Assembly: GCA_032622095.1 (NCBI GenBank)
Contig: CP136069.1
Span: forward strand, 155,485,043 to 155,549,042
DNA length: 64,000 bases
Origin: Siphonodentalium dalli
Lineage: Eukaryota > Mollusca > Scaphopoda > Gadilida > Siphonodentaliidae
Direction of reading: 5' to 3'
Both the position numbers and the translations under genes were made by a program. Below the pieces are notes generated by a model. The model was not told the origin of the DNA. It did not search any database and was given only the letters and a program-made list of their open reading frames with translations. Positions within the stretch are counted from its first letter, which is position 1. Each line of letters opens with the position of its first letter. Shown here piece after piece: positions 1 to 12,300 of this stretch.

Positions 1-411
1 AGATAATTTCATTTCGTCCGCATCCATATTTCGGACGCATGGGGTCAGTCGTTTAGCCACGTCCATTGGAATCCACTTCCGTATTTCTAACGCATGTGGT
101 GTGTCGTTTAGAAACGACCATATCAATAAAGAGCGTTTATTACTAAAACCTCCGTATAAGGTATAGATAAAGAGTGTTATTGCCTTAACCCCCCCCCCCG
201 CTGTGCCTTTGCGGTGATTTGGGAGTGGATAAAGGGTGCTCATGGCTTCTCGAAAACCATACTACGGCGGTGTCGGTGAGATTTTACACTTACATACGCA
301 ATTTGATCTCAATCTGTACACGCGTTTTGGATTCTATGAAGTACACACATATATACACACACATATATATACGAAGTCTCAAAATATATAGTATAGACTA
401 GCAGGTTAGCC
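1..411. repeat. Fragment of the left-end repeat complex
   Basis: No gene is visible. Phrases such as 'gtgcctttgcggtgattt' and 'gcgttttggattctatgaagtac' recur at about 1320-1460, 5140-5280 and 6330-6470, so this is a partial copy of the same dispersed repeat. It contains a poly-C run near 190-199 and a CA/TA-rich microsatellite near 341-375. Confidence 0.6.
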
Positions 412-2591
412 CGCCACTGGCGGCATTCGTCCCATGGCTTTGTTTCAGAAACATGACATTTTTGTAATTATTTTGTTTTTATTTATTTTTGTTTTTTATT
501 TTTTAATTTGAATTTAATGTTTTTTAAATTTAATTTTTTGTTTCTGGCGGAAAAATTTACCCGTAGAAATCGCCCCTTCCTAGGAACGACAGACAACGCA
601 TTCTTTGTTTCGTGAAATCTCTCTACGATAACATTGCATTGAATTGAAATTAAATTTTAAATTGTTTTAATTAAATTTTTTGTTTCTGGCGGAAAAATTT
701 ACCCGTAGAAATCCCCCCTTCCTAGGAACGACAGACAACGCATTCTTTGTTTCGTGAAATCTCTCTACGATAACATTGCATTGAATTTAAAACAAACGCT
801 TCCCGTCGGGAAATCTGTCTTCGGGTCTTTGTTGGCATCACGGCTCCCCGAAAACTCTCACATTGCCGAAAACGTGTATTTAGTAATATCGTTGTTGTTG
901 ATATTTACGGCTTGGGGGCTATTTTCTTATTTAGCAAGTTTGAGCTCAATCGGTTAGAGTCTATAAAGGACACACTCATATATATGACACTTCCCGTAGG
1001 TAGCAAGTTTGAGCTCAATCGGCATTCCCTGGAATTTCCCGTAGATTGGCAGATTCCAGTAGCTTTATAACGGTATATCTGGGGAGAAATCTGATGCTAT
1101 ATTCGTGATTATCTGGGATGATTTCGGTATATACCGAAGGTATATACTGTAAAATCAAAGCGCGCCATCCGTGCTCGCAGGGAATAAATTTCGAGCGATA
1201 ACGTTTGCGTTCCCGTATAACTCTGCAGATGCGAATAACGTTGAATGGGAAACAGACGCTCTTTATAGAGATGCGTCAAAAACAAACGCTCATTAAATAA
1301 TCACTTGATTAACCCCCGCCGTGCCTTTGCGGTGATTTGAGATTGGAGAACCGGTGCTCTGAGCTTCTCTAAACCGCTACCACGGTCGTGTCGGTGGGAT
1401 TTGACACTTACATAGGAAGTTTGATCTCAATCTGTACACGCGTTTTGGATTCTATGAAGTACACACACACACACACATATACGAAGTCTCAAAATATATT
1501 TTGAGACTTCGTATATATGTGTGTGTGTGTGTGTGTACTTCATAGAATCCAAAACGCGTGTACAGATTGAGCTCAAACTTCCTATGTAAGTGTCAAATCC
1601 CACCGACACGACCGTGGTCGCGGTTTAGAGAAGCACAGAGCACCCGTTCTCCAATCTCAAATCACCGTAAAGGCACGGCGTGGGTTAATCAAGTGATTAT
1701 TTAATGAGCGTTTGTTTTTGACGCATCTCTATAAAGAGCGTCTGTTTGCCATTCAACGTTATTTGCATCTGCAGAGAGATATACGGAACATACATTAAAT
1801 TAAAAAAACATTTGTTTCTGACCAACCCTGCGAGCACGGATGGCGCGCTTTGTTTTTACAGTATATAGTTATATACCGAAATCATCCCAGATAATCACGA
1901 ATATAGCATCAGATTTCTCCCCAGATATACCGTTATAAAACTACTGGAATCTGCCAATCTACGGGAAATTCCAGGGAATGCCGATTGAGCTCAAACTTGC
2001 TACCCACGGGAAGTGTCATATATATGAGTGTGTCCTTTATAGACTCGAACCGATTGAGCTCAAACTTGCTAAATAAGAAAATAGCCCCCAAGCCCTAAAC
2101 ATCAACAACAACGATATTACTAAATACACGTTTTCGGCAATGTGAGAGTTTTCGGGGAGCCGTGATGTCAACAACGACCCGAAGCCCTGAATGCCAACAA
2201 CAGATTCAATGCAATGTTATCTATTATGCAGAGAGATTTCGCGACATTACGACGGGTACGGCAGACTCAAAATATTATGCAGACAGATTTCCCGACGGGA
2301 AGCGTTTGTTTTAAATTCAATGCAATGTTATCGTAGAGAGATTTCACGAAACAAAGAATGCATGTCTGTCGTTCCTAGGAAGGGGGGATTTCTACGGGTA
2401 AATTTTTCCGCCAGAAACAAAAAAATTAATTAAAACAATTTACAATTTAATTAAAACAATTTAAAATTAAAAAAAATTAACAATAAAAAAACAATTCAGA
2501 AACAAAATATATTAAATTTAAAAAACATTAAATTCATATTCAAAAATGTCATGTTTCTGAAACAAAGCCATGGGACGAATGCCGCCAGTGG
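412..2591. repeat. Large palindrome, two ~1.09-kb inverted arms
   Basis: The sequence reads into its own reverse complement at 1496/1497, where the 28-bp perfect palindrome at 1483-1510 (gaagtctcaaaa...) forms the centre. Matching outer ends are 'ccactggcggcattcgtccc' at about 412 and its complement ending at about 2590. The arms share the 'ctggcggaaaaatttacccg' block, the 'agcaagtttgagctcaatcgg' block and a CA/GT microsatellite next to the centre. The left arm has a small internal duplication (about 541-600 repeated at 665-720). There is essentially no spacer. It may be a head-to-head transposon dimer or a fold-back element; the open frames inside are shadows of the repeat. Confidence 0.8.
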
Positions 2592-2960
2592 CGCGCAGCA
2601 CGGGCGTCGCACGGGTTCGGCGACCCGATAACATGTGTACCCGGCGCAAGATACATTCACATAGCAAATTTCAAGTCGATAGCTCCACCCGTTTCCGAGA
2701 TCTCGTCTGCGCATGCGCTGCACGGGCGTCGCAGGGGCTCGGCGGCCCGATAAAATTTGTACCCGGCGCAAGATACATTCACATAGCAAATTTCAATTCG
2801 ATAGCTCCACCCGTTTCCGAGATCTCGTCTGCGCATGCGCTGCACGGGCGTCGCACGGGCTCGCCAATACGACAACGACCACCGCCTGGTCAAACTACAC
2901 ACACGTACCAAGTTTCGTCCCGATCGGTCGAGAATCGTAGATTTGTATGAAGTACAACAC
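2592..2960. repeat. 122-bp GC-rich tandem repeat, about 2.3 copies
   Basis: The word 'cgggcgtcgc' recurs at 2601, 2723 and 2845, an exact 122-bp period. Each unit holds 'gcgcatgcgc', 'cgacccgataaaat', 'caagatacattcacat' and 'gctccacccgtttccgagatct'. The array ends in 'ccgatcggtcgag' followed by a CA-rich tail at about 2950. Open frames run through both strands because the unit lacks stops in several frames; no protein is inferred. Related arrays lie at 5415-5700 and 6540-7340. Confidence 0.85.
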
Positions 2961-3195
2961 ACACACAAACATAAATATATAAGAGAGATATGTAAATTAG
3001 ATAGATTGTATCAAAATATATAGGAGAGATATGTAAATGATCTACACACCATTACTGGTGTTTGTCAAAGTTTAGTGGGGTATATCAATACTCATTCACG
3101 ATCATATCATTGAGGTCCGGAGGGTGTGGGCTATCTCTCGAATACAAGGAGTTCTCAAAATATATAGAAGAGAAGATAGATAGATAGATAGATAG
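2961..3195. repeat. Short AT-rich gap with GATA microsatellite
   Basis: A short AT-rich stretch with two copies of 'tataggagagatatgtaaat'-like sequence. It ends in a (GATA)n microsatellite at about 3174-3195. No gene is visible. Confidence 0.5.
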
Positions 3196-3857
3196 ACTAG
3201 CAGGTTAGCCCGCCACTGGCGGCATTCGTCCCATGGCTTTGTTCGAAAAAGCAATTGCAACAGGTTCCGAGACACTTGTGCTGCATTTGCAGCAAATTTC
3301 GGCAATAGTCAGAAACATGACAATTTTAATTGAATTTTTTGTTTTTCAATGAGTTAATTATTTGGTTTTTCAATGAGTTAATTGTGCCTTTTTAATTTTT
3401 TAATTTAATTTTTTGTTTTTCAATTTTACCCGATTTTTTGTTGTTTTTCAATGAACTTCCATGACACTTCCCGTATTTAGCAAGTTTGAGCTCAATCGGT
3501 TCGGGTCTATAAAGGACACACACATATATATGACACTTCCCGTAGGTAGCAAGTTTGAGCTCAATCGGCATTCCCTGGAATTTCCCAGTAAATATTTAGC
3601 AAGTTTGAGCTCAATCGGTTCTAGTCTATAAAGGACACACTCATATATATGACACTTCCCGTAGGTAGCAAGTTTGAGCTCAATCGGCATTCCCTGGAAT
3701 TTCCCAGTCACCAACGCGGCGTAATTTTGGTACATATATATAGAGACCAATTGTCCATCGGCTGTCATGTGTAGTAAAGATGTCTTATAAGCCGACATTG
3801 CCGTGGGGATGCCCGTTCCTACACGCGTTTTCGATTCTATGAAGTACCCACATATAT

Positions 3858-3906
<49 letters not shown>
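3858..3906. repeat. TA microsatellite
   Basis: Almost uninterrupted (TA)n at the end of the first copy of the 734-bp duplication. Confidence 0.95.
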
Positions 3907-3907
<1 letters not shown>

Positions 3908-4606
3908 GGAAGTCTCAAATTATATAGTAGACTAGCAGGTTAGCCCGCCACTGGCGGAATTCGTCCCATGGCTTTATTCGAAAAAGCAATTGCAACAGGT
4001 TCCGAGACACTTGTGCTGCATTTGCAGCAAATTTCGGCAATAGTCAGAAACATGACAATTTTAATTTAATTTTTTGTTTTTCAATGAGTTAATTATTTGG
4101 TTTTTCAATGAGTTAATTGTGCCTTTTTAATTTTTTAATTTAATTTAATTTTTTTGTTTTTCAATTTTACCCGATTTGTTTTTGTTTTTCAATGAACCCG
4201 TCCATGACACTTCCTTATTTAGCAAGTTTGAGCTCAATCGGTTCGAGTCTATAAAGGACACACACATATATATGACACTTCCCGTAGGTAGCAAGTTTGA
4301 GCTCAATCGGCATTCCCTGGAATTTCCCAGTCAATATTTAGCAAGTTTGAGCTCAATCGGTTCGAGTCTATAAAGGACACACTCATATATATGACACTTC
4401 CCGTAGGTAGCAAATTTTAGCTCAATCGGCATTCCCTGGAATTTCCCAGTCACCAACGCGGCGTAATTTTGGTACATATATAGAGACCAATTGTCCATCG
4501 GCTGTCATGTGTAGTAAAGATGTCTTATAAGCCGACATTGCCGTGAGGATGCCCGTTCCTACACGCGTTTTCGATTCTATGAAGTACCCACATATATACA
4601 CACACA

Positions 4607-4621
4607 TACATATATACATAT

Positions 4622-4692
<71 letters not shown>
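4607..4692. repeat. TA microsatellite
   Basis: Long (TA)n with a few interruptions (CA, GA), the counterpart of the tract at 3858-3906 and roughly twice as long. Confidence 0.95.
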
Positions 4693-4693
<1 letters not shown>

Positions 4694-4711
4694 GGAAGTC
4701 TCAAATTATAT

Positions 4712-5414
4712 AGTAGATTGGCAGATTCCAGTAGCTTTATAACGGTATATCTGGGGAGAAATCTGATGCTATATTCGTGATTATCTGGGATGATTTCGGT
4801 ATATACCGAAAACAAAGCGCGCCATCCGTGCTCGCAGGGAATAAATTTCGAGCGATAACGTTTGCGTAAATACGAAATTGTGAGTGTTGGTTTGTAACCG
4901 GGATTTCTGAGAAGCATTATGCCTATAACTACCCCCCCTAAGCCCTGACCTAAGTGTCATACATACTATAACAATGATGTTGTAAGAGCTCCAATAAATC
5001 TCCCCGCATAGGCAAGCACTCAATGTTCCCGTATATAACTCTGCAGATGCTAATAACGTTGAATGGGAAACAGACGCTCTTTATAGAGATGAGTCAAAAA
5101 CAAACGCTCATTAAATAATCACTTGATTAACCCCCGCCGTGCCTTTGCGGTGATTTTGAGAGTGGAGAACGCGTGCTATGAGCTTCTCCAAAACGCGCGA
5201 CGACGATTCCCGCGGGTTTTTACATTTAGATGGGAAGTTTGAACTCAATCGAGCGAACCGTTTTCGATTCTATGAAGTACATATATATATATATATATAC
5301 GAAGTCTCAAAATATATAGTACTAGCAGGTTAGCCCGCCACTGGCGGCATTCGTCCCATGGCTTTGGTCGATCCATTAATTTAAGTTTTTCAATGTAACC
5401 CCGTACAGGACAGG
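4712..5414. repeat. Copy of the palindrome-arm repeat
   Basis: From 'attggcagattccagtagct' onward this repeats the inner part of the 412-1496 arm, through 'gcgcgccatccgtgctcgca' and 'ctctttatagagatg'. It has a private insertion around 4870-5030. It ends with a TA microsatellite (about 5281-5300) and another 'actagcaggttagcccgcc' junction. No gene is visible. Confidence 0.7.
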
Positions 5415-5710
5415 GCTACTCAAAAACCAAATTTCAAGTCGATAGCTCCACCAGTTTCCGAGATCTGGTCTGCGCATGCGCGAATCTGGCGTCGCACGGG
5501 CTCGGCGACCCGATAAAATTCGTATCCGGGGCAAGATACATTCACATACCAAATTTCAAGTCGATCGCTCCACCCGTTTCCGATATCTCGTCTGCGCATG
5601 CGCTGCACGGGCGTCGCACGGGCTCGCCAATACGACAGCGACGACCACCTGGTCAAACTACACTCACGTACCAAGTTTCGTCCCGATCGGTCGAGGTGTT
5701 GGTATCTGAT
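5415..5710. repeat. 122-bp-family tandem repeat, about 2 copies
   Basis: Repeats of the unit described at 2592-2960: 'tttccgagatctggtctgcgc', 'ggctcggcgacccgataaaa' and 'caagatacattcacatacc'. It ends in the same 'accaagtttcgtcccgatcgg' tail. Confidence 0.8.
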
Positions 5711-6500
5711 GCAAAAGACGAAATTGTGAGTGTTGGTCAATAGTCCCCTCCGTGAACCTCATCGTCGCAAAGAGCGGACAGTCAATTAACCCCGTTGTGA
5801 ACCTCAATCACCAACGCGACGTAAACATGTGTTGCGTTCTAAAAATAGGAAAGCACTTTCTCTCTGCATAATTCTGCAGATGCTAATAACGTTGCTCCCC
5901 GTAGGTAGCAATATCGTTGTTGTTGATATTTACGGCTTGGGGGCTATTTTCTTATTTAGCAAGTTTGAGCTCAATCGGTTAGAGTCTATAAAGGACACAC
6001 TCATATATATGACACTTCCCGTAGGTAGCATGTTTGAGCTCAATCGGCATTCCCTGGAATTTCCCGTAGATTGGCAGATTCCAGTAGCTTTATAACGGTA
6101 TATCTGGGGAGAAACTGATGCTATATTCGTAATTATGTGGGATGATTTCGGTATATACTGTAAAAACAAAGCGCACCATTCGTGCTCGCAGGGAATAAAT
6201 TTCGAGCGATAACGTTTGCGTTCCCGTATAACTCTGCAGATGCGAATAACGTTGAATGGGAAACAGACGCTCTTTATAGAGATGCGTCAAAAATAAACGC
6301 TCATTAAATAATCACTTGATTAACCCCCGCCGTGCCTTTGCGGTGATTTGAGATTGGAGAACGGGTGCTCTGAGCTTCTCTAAACCGCGACCACGGTCGT
6401 GTCGGTGGGATTTGACACTTACATAGGAAGTTTGATCTCAATCTTTACACGCGTTTTGGATTCTATGCAGTACATATATACACATATATATACGAAGTCT
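5711..6500. repeat. Further copy of the palindrome-arm repeat
   Basis: From about 5890 the sequence again follows the 412-1496 arm: 'aatatcgttgttgttgatat', 'agcaagtttgagctcaatcgg', 'attggcagattccagtagct' and 'gtgcctttgcggtgatttga'. It ends with a CA/TA microsatellite. The first ~170 bp (5711-5880) are not matched elsewhere in the window. No gene is visible. Confidence 0.65.
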
Positions 6501-7379
6501 CAAAATATATAGTATAGACTAGCCGATGAGCCCGACGTTGTCCGGGCTATTCAAAAAACAAATTTCAAGTCGATAGCTCTACCCAGCCCGACGTTGTCCG
6601 GGCTATTCAAAAACCAAATTTCAAGTCGATAGCTCTACCCGTTTCCGAGATCTGGTCTGCGCATGCGCGAAGCTGTCGTCGCACGGGCTCGGCGACCCGA
6701 TAAAATTCGTATCCGGGGCAATATACATTCACATACCAAATTTCAAGTCGATAGCTCCACCCGTTTCCGAGATCTCGTCTGCGCATGCGCGAAGCTAGCG
6801 TCGCACGGGCTCGGCGACCCGATAAAATTCGTATCCGGGGCAAGATACATTTACATACCAAATTTCAAGTCGATAGCTCCACCCGTTTCCGAGATATCGT
6901 CAATACGACAACGTCCACCGCCTGGTCAAACTACACACACGTCCAAGTTTGGTCCCGATCGGTGAATGTATCTTGCCCCGGATACGAATATTATCGGGTC
7001 GCCGAGCCCGTGCGACGCCAGCTTCGCGCATGCGCAGACCAGATCTCGGAAACGGGTGGAGCTATCGACTTGAAATTTGGTATGTGAATGTATCTTGCCC
7101 CGGGTACGAATTTTATCGGGTCGCCGAGCTCGTGCGACGCCAGCTTCGCACATGCGCAGACGAGATTTCGGAAACCGGTGGAGCTATCGACTTGAAATTT
7201 GGTATGTGAATGTATCTTGCCCCGGATACGAATTTTATCGGGTCGCCGAGCCCGTGCAACGCCAGCTTCGCGCATGCGCAGACCAGATCTCGGAAACGGT
7301 GGAGCTATCGACTTGAAATTTGGTTTTTGAATAGCCCGGACAACGTCGGGCTCATCGGCTAGTCTATTATATATTTTGG
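6501..7379. repeat. Inverted repeat built from 122-bp units
   Basis: The left arm (6501-~6900) starts 'caaaatatatagtatagact' and 'agccgatgagcccgacg'. The right arm (~6965-7379) ends with the complement. Each arm carries about three of the 122-bp units, in opposite orientation. A ~60-bp spacer holds 'gtcaatacgacaacgtccac' and 'tttggtcccgatcgg'. The many overlapping open frames of 75-100 residues on both strands are products of the stop-poor unit. Confidence 0.8.
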
Positions 7380-8096
7380 AAGATATGTCTGTCTGTCTGC
7401 GTGTGTGTGTGTGTTCGCGATGAACTCGAAAACGGCCGACCCGATTTCGATGAAACTTCGTATGTGAAGGTACTATCGGTCGTGAAGTGGCATAGGCATA
7501 TTAATTTTCAGATCCGATGTCAACTTTTCACGTGCCGAGGTCAAATCTGTTTTTACGCTGTGTTACGGGACTTTCATTTGAGTTCGGTGCTTACAAATCG
7601 ATTCGAAACAGCGCGAATAATAAAATGCCAGTCATAATAATGACAATGTGAGAATCTGCCTCAATTATCAAGAAGAAGTGGTACTATCTTCCATCAAGAT
7701 AAAAACAATGCGTAACTTCTATGACGTCGTTAGAGGTCATAATGTTAGATCACGTTAACGCTTAACCGGCCGATGCATTTGACTGTTTCAGACTGTTGGC
7801 GATATCTCGGGCACCGATGGTAATTTATCTTTACGTTGAAACTTGATAATTAATGAGCGTGTGTATATGAGGCGCGTTTATATACTTGAGTGGAAATCAA
7901 ATCGGGTTAAACTGGCGGATTTTTACGGACGAAATTTGATGCATAGGGTATCTCGGTATCCGTTGGGTCGATTTCCCGGTATCCGCTGGGCCGATTTCCA
8001 CCATTTTTGGGGTGTTGGTGTCTGACCCCACCTGACCTTGACCTTCAAAATGGTCAATTCAAGGTCAAAGCCCGGACGAAGTCGGGTCACCTTCTA

Positions 8097-8097
<1 letters not shown>
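7380..8097. repeat. Dispersed repeat with GT-rich head
   Basis: Starts with a 'gtctgtctgtctgcgtgtgtg' tract followed by 'gatgaactcgaaaacggccg' and 'cccgatttcgatgaaacttc'. It ends with 'gaccttgaccttcaaaatgg' and 'cccggacgaagtcgggtcac'. The last part resembles the repeat at 36190-36840 in inverse orientation. No gene is recognised. Confidence 0.5.

Positions 8098-8162
<65 letters not shown>
8098..8162. repeat. TA microsatellite
   Basis: (TA)n of about 65 bp with one interruption. Confidence 0.95.
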
Positions 8163-9104
8163 GACACTCATTGGTGGTGATTATACGGACAATTTGTTAC
8201 TATCATGGGCAAAACAACAAAAGCATAAGTCGCTGTGAAAATTAATATTGAATTTCAAATTAAATCTGTCACGTCGACCCTGGTGGTACGGGGGATTTCA
8301 ACATAAACTGAATTTAATCGCATCATAAATATGTTGCACAAACTGTCTGCTTTTACTAATTTAACTTTTTTGTTATGTGATTGATATTTACTTACCCATC
8401 AGAAGGCGTCATAATTACCCACTGTACTGGGGGCGCTAATTAGCCTGGAGTGACCATGTACACACGAGTAAGCTTGTTTACTAAAATGTCGTCACACGAA
8501 CATTGGCTGAATGGCAGCGTTATTCTCGGCTTAACAGGGGGGGGGGGGTCCGCAAACAAATTCCGTATATATAGGGCCGATGTGGGTGGGTGGTCCAATC
8601 AGTTTATTTCTCATAAACCTATACATACATAGGTATATGGAGATAATAACAGTTAATTTTTTGTGTGGAAACTATATTGAATGGGACAGACTCAATCGTG
8701 TTATAATATATACATGAGCCATTATAATATGCAATCCTCTGACGATTCAAGGTCACTCAGTTTGAATGAATATATGTATCTCTTAAATAGATTGATATAA
8801 ATATACTTTTAATGCTTTCTTCTATGTATCTGTGTTGCTAGATCATTATAGGAATGCCCTGATTTCCATCCCCATATAAATATGACAGTTGAGAAGATAT
8901 AATTGTTCAAGTGACTTAATTCGGTCACAATTTGTCTAGATTGTGAAATTGGAATGCCAAAAACTCCTTAGAACGACATGGAGATGGCCTGGGAGATGAC
9001 TATATATAACTTTGTTGGACATCGGCGAATTGAACAATCTTATAAATGCTAGTGAATCTCCTCTCGCCATCCTTGACCCAAAACGACCCCAAATGTGATT
9101 TAAT
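8163..9104. other. No gene seen
   Basis: AT-rich sequence with a poly-G run at about 8537-8547. I find no coding similarity, terminal inverted repeat or internal periodicity. Confidence 0.5.
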
Positions 9105-9390
9105 TCATCCTATCATTAGAGAAGAATGTGCATGAATTTGGTGGAATCGGTGCTAAATATAATTGTATCAACTTTGGTGCAACTCCCCTCAAGCATGACT
9201 TGAACCGCGCCACTTTTGTCATATTTAAACCACGTCTATTAGACTCATGCATGCATTATATAATGAAGATGATTATATATAAGTTTGGTGTTAATCGGCA
9301 ACTAAACAAATTCTTATTATAGTTATTACCCCCCCCCCCCATCTCTCACCCAAACGGCACCAATTTCGCGTCTTTAAATCACACGTTTAT
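9105..9390. repeat. Partial copy of the 12.8-14.9 kb repeat family
   Basis: Nearly the same as 14125-14400: both contain 'agaagaatgtgcatgaatttggtgg' in variant form, 'ccgcgccacttttgt', a poly-C run (about 9329 and 14345) and 'caccaatttcgcgtctttaa'. It directly precedes the first 900-bp tandem unit. Confidence 0.75.
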
Positions 9391-12300
9391 AGCGCCCGCT
9401 CTCCCGCGGCGAAGCCGCGGAAGCGAAGCGACCTAGGGTATAAGTATGTGGATATGAGATATACTAATCGACTTTTTCAGCCCAATCTTAAAATAGGTTG
9501 AAATTACCTAAAATATATAATTTATTCATAACTCAAGGGTCAGCCGAGTGCAAAATTATTGTTGGCGACGGTCGCCATTGTGTATTGATTAATACCACCT
9601 CGAAATGTGCAAAAATTTCCAGGACAAAAATAAAAAAACTTTGTTCAGGCAAATGTTAGCTATACTTCATCATATGTAGGAACAACATGCTCCTAAAGCC
9701 AAAGATATTTAAAAAAATTAATTTAAATTAAACCAAAGCTCTGGTTAACAAAAAAGTGAAATTGCATGAAAAAGTTTTGTTTACATATTTTATAAAATTA
9801 TTAAAAATATTTGCACCAAAAGAGGAATATATGGGCCTTACTGGTCGTTTAGATATTATCTTCCATTTTCTAACGGTATTTTCGCCTAAAAGATTAATGA
9901 ATTATTCTCGAAGTTCAAGGCCGACAAAGTAAAACTACAAGTTCCGATTGAAAGATCGCATAGTCCTTTTAAGATAACTTTTTGGAAAACCAGTAAAGGC
10001 GTCATGACACCAAGACGTGCATCATGACGTCACAACCTACATCGGCGCGCAAAACTCCAGACACAGGACTGCGTCGATGGCCAGACAGCTGAGACACGTG
10101 TTACACGGTCAGGATAAACGACACATCTGCCAAACATTTACGTTATATGTGATTATTTACATTATATATAATTGTCTTGTGTCCCGTTACGGTTTATCAT
10201 CAAATCCTTCTAAAGATAAACAAATATCCGATAATCCCATGAACAGTAACAAACGGGCGCAAATTACGTAAAACTTACGTATGATCATATTAGCGCCCGC
10301 TCTCCCGCGGCGAAGCCGCGGAAGCGAAGCGACCTAGGGTATACGTATGCGGATATGAGATATACTAATCGACTTTTTCAGCCCAATCTTAAAATAGATT
10401 GAACTTACCTAAAATATATAATTTATTCATAACTCAAAGGTCAGCCGAGTCCAAAATTATTTTTGGAGACGGCCGCCATTTTGCATTGATTAATACCACC
10501 TCGAAATGTGTAATTGGGCAAAATGCTCCAGGGCAAAAATAAAAAAAAAAATTCCGGCAAATGTTAGCTATACTTCATCATATGTAGGAACAACATGCTC
10601 CTAAAGCCATAGATATTTAAAAAATTGAATGTAAATTAAACCAAAGCTTTGGTTAACAAAAAAGTGAAATTGCATAAAAAGTTTTGTTTACATATTTTAT
10701 AAAAATATTTGCCACGAAAGAGGAATATAGGGGCCTTACTGGCCGTTTAGATATTATCTTCCATTTTCTAACGGTATTTTCGCCTAAAAGATTGATGAAT
10801 TATTCTCAAAGTTCAAGGCCGACAAACGGAAACTATAAGTTCCGATTGAAAGATCGCAGAGTCATTTTAAGATAACATTTTGGAAAGCCAGTAAAGGCGT
10901 CATGACATCAAGACGTGCATCATGACGTCACAACCTACATCGGCGCGCAAAACTCCAGACACTGAGGACTGCGTCGATGGCCAGACAGCTGAGACACGTA
11001 TTACAATTTACACGGTCAGGATAAACGACACATCTGCCAAACATTTACGTTATATGTGATTATTTAAATACATATGATTGTCTTGTGCCCCGTTACGGTT
11101 TATCATCAAATCCTTCTAAAGATAAAAATTCATCCGATAATCACATGAACAGTAACAAGCGGGCTCAAATTACGTTTACGTATGATCATATTAGCGCCCG
11201 CTCTCCCGCGGAGAAGCCGCGGAAGCGAAGCAACCTAGGGTATACGTATTCGAATATGAGATATACTAATCGACTTTTTCAGCCCACTCTAAAAATAGAT
11301 TAAATTAACTAAAGTAGAATAATTTATTCATAATTCAAAGGTCAGCGGAGTCCAAACATGATTGTTGGCGACGGCCGCCATTTTATATTGATTAATGCCA
11401 CCTCGAAATGTGTAATTGGGCAAAATGCTCCAGGGCAAAAATAAAAAACTTTGATCTAGCAACTGTTAGCTATACTTCATCATATGTAGGAACATCATGC
11501 TCCTAAAGCCAAATATATTTTCAAAAAGTGAATGTAAATTGAACAAAAGCTCTGGTTAACAAAAAAGTTAAATTGCATGAAAAAGTTTTGTTTACATATT
11601 TCATAAAATTATTAAAAACATTTACCCCGAAAGAGGAATCTAGCGACCTTGCTGACCGTTTACATATTATCTTCAATTTTCTAACTGTATTTCCGCCTAA
11701 AAGATTGATGAAATATTCTCAAAGTTCAAGGCCGACAAACGGAAACTTTAAGTTCCGATTGAAAGATCGCAGAGTCATTTTAAGATTGCTTCTTGGAAAA
11801 CCAGTAAAGGCGTCATGACATCAAGACGTACATCATGACGTCACTACCTACACCGGCGCGCAACATTCCAGACAGGACTGCGTCGATGGCCAGACAGCTG
11901 AGACTCGTATTACATGGCAGGCAAAATATCCACATTTACGTTATATGTGATTATTTACATACATTATATATATCATTTTCGTGTGTCCCATTATAAGGGT
12001 GGATACACACATGCATGTAATTTCTGTATGTTATATACATGTATTTTACATGGCCACACCAATAATTGACAACATTAATCACCTGCGCGCGAGCGGTTCA
12101 TTGTTAACAGGCCAGTCAAGTGAGTAGTGCTAAGCGAAGTCAAATTGTCTTCTATCAGTTAATTTAATGCCAGTCCAAAACATGTCTTCTCTTACGGATG
12201 CGGACATTAGTCAAGTCTGTGTGATAGGCCTATCTGGCATTTTATTAATGCACGAACACCAGAAGCCATACGTCTGGCATATACAGGCTTGATGTAGAAC

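Larger units (their letters stand above)
3196..4711. repeat. ~734-bp direct tandem duplication
   Basis: The block starting 'gactagcaggttagcccgcc' at 3196 restarts at 3930. It runs in the same order through 'gcaattgcaacaggttccgag', runs of 'tttttcaatgagttaatt', two 'agcaagtttgagctcaatcgg' subunits, 'ccaattgtccatcggctgtc' and an AT microsatellite. The second copy ends at about 4711. Inside each copy a ~118-bp subunit ('tctataaaggacacac...tggaatttcccagt') is itself repeated twice. No gene is visible. Confidence 0.8.

Noticed and set aside
6607-7316. Overlapping 75-100-residue frames on both strands
   Set aside because: They come from the stop-poor 122-bp repeat and its inverted copy and repeat with the DNA period.
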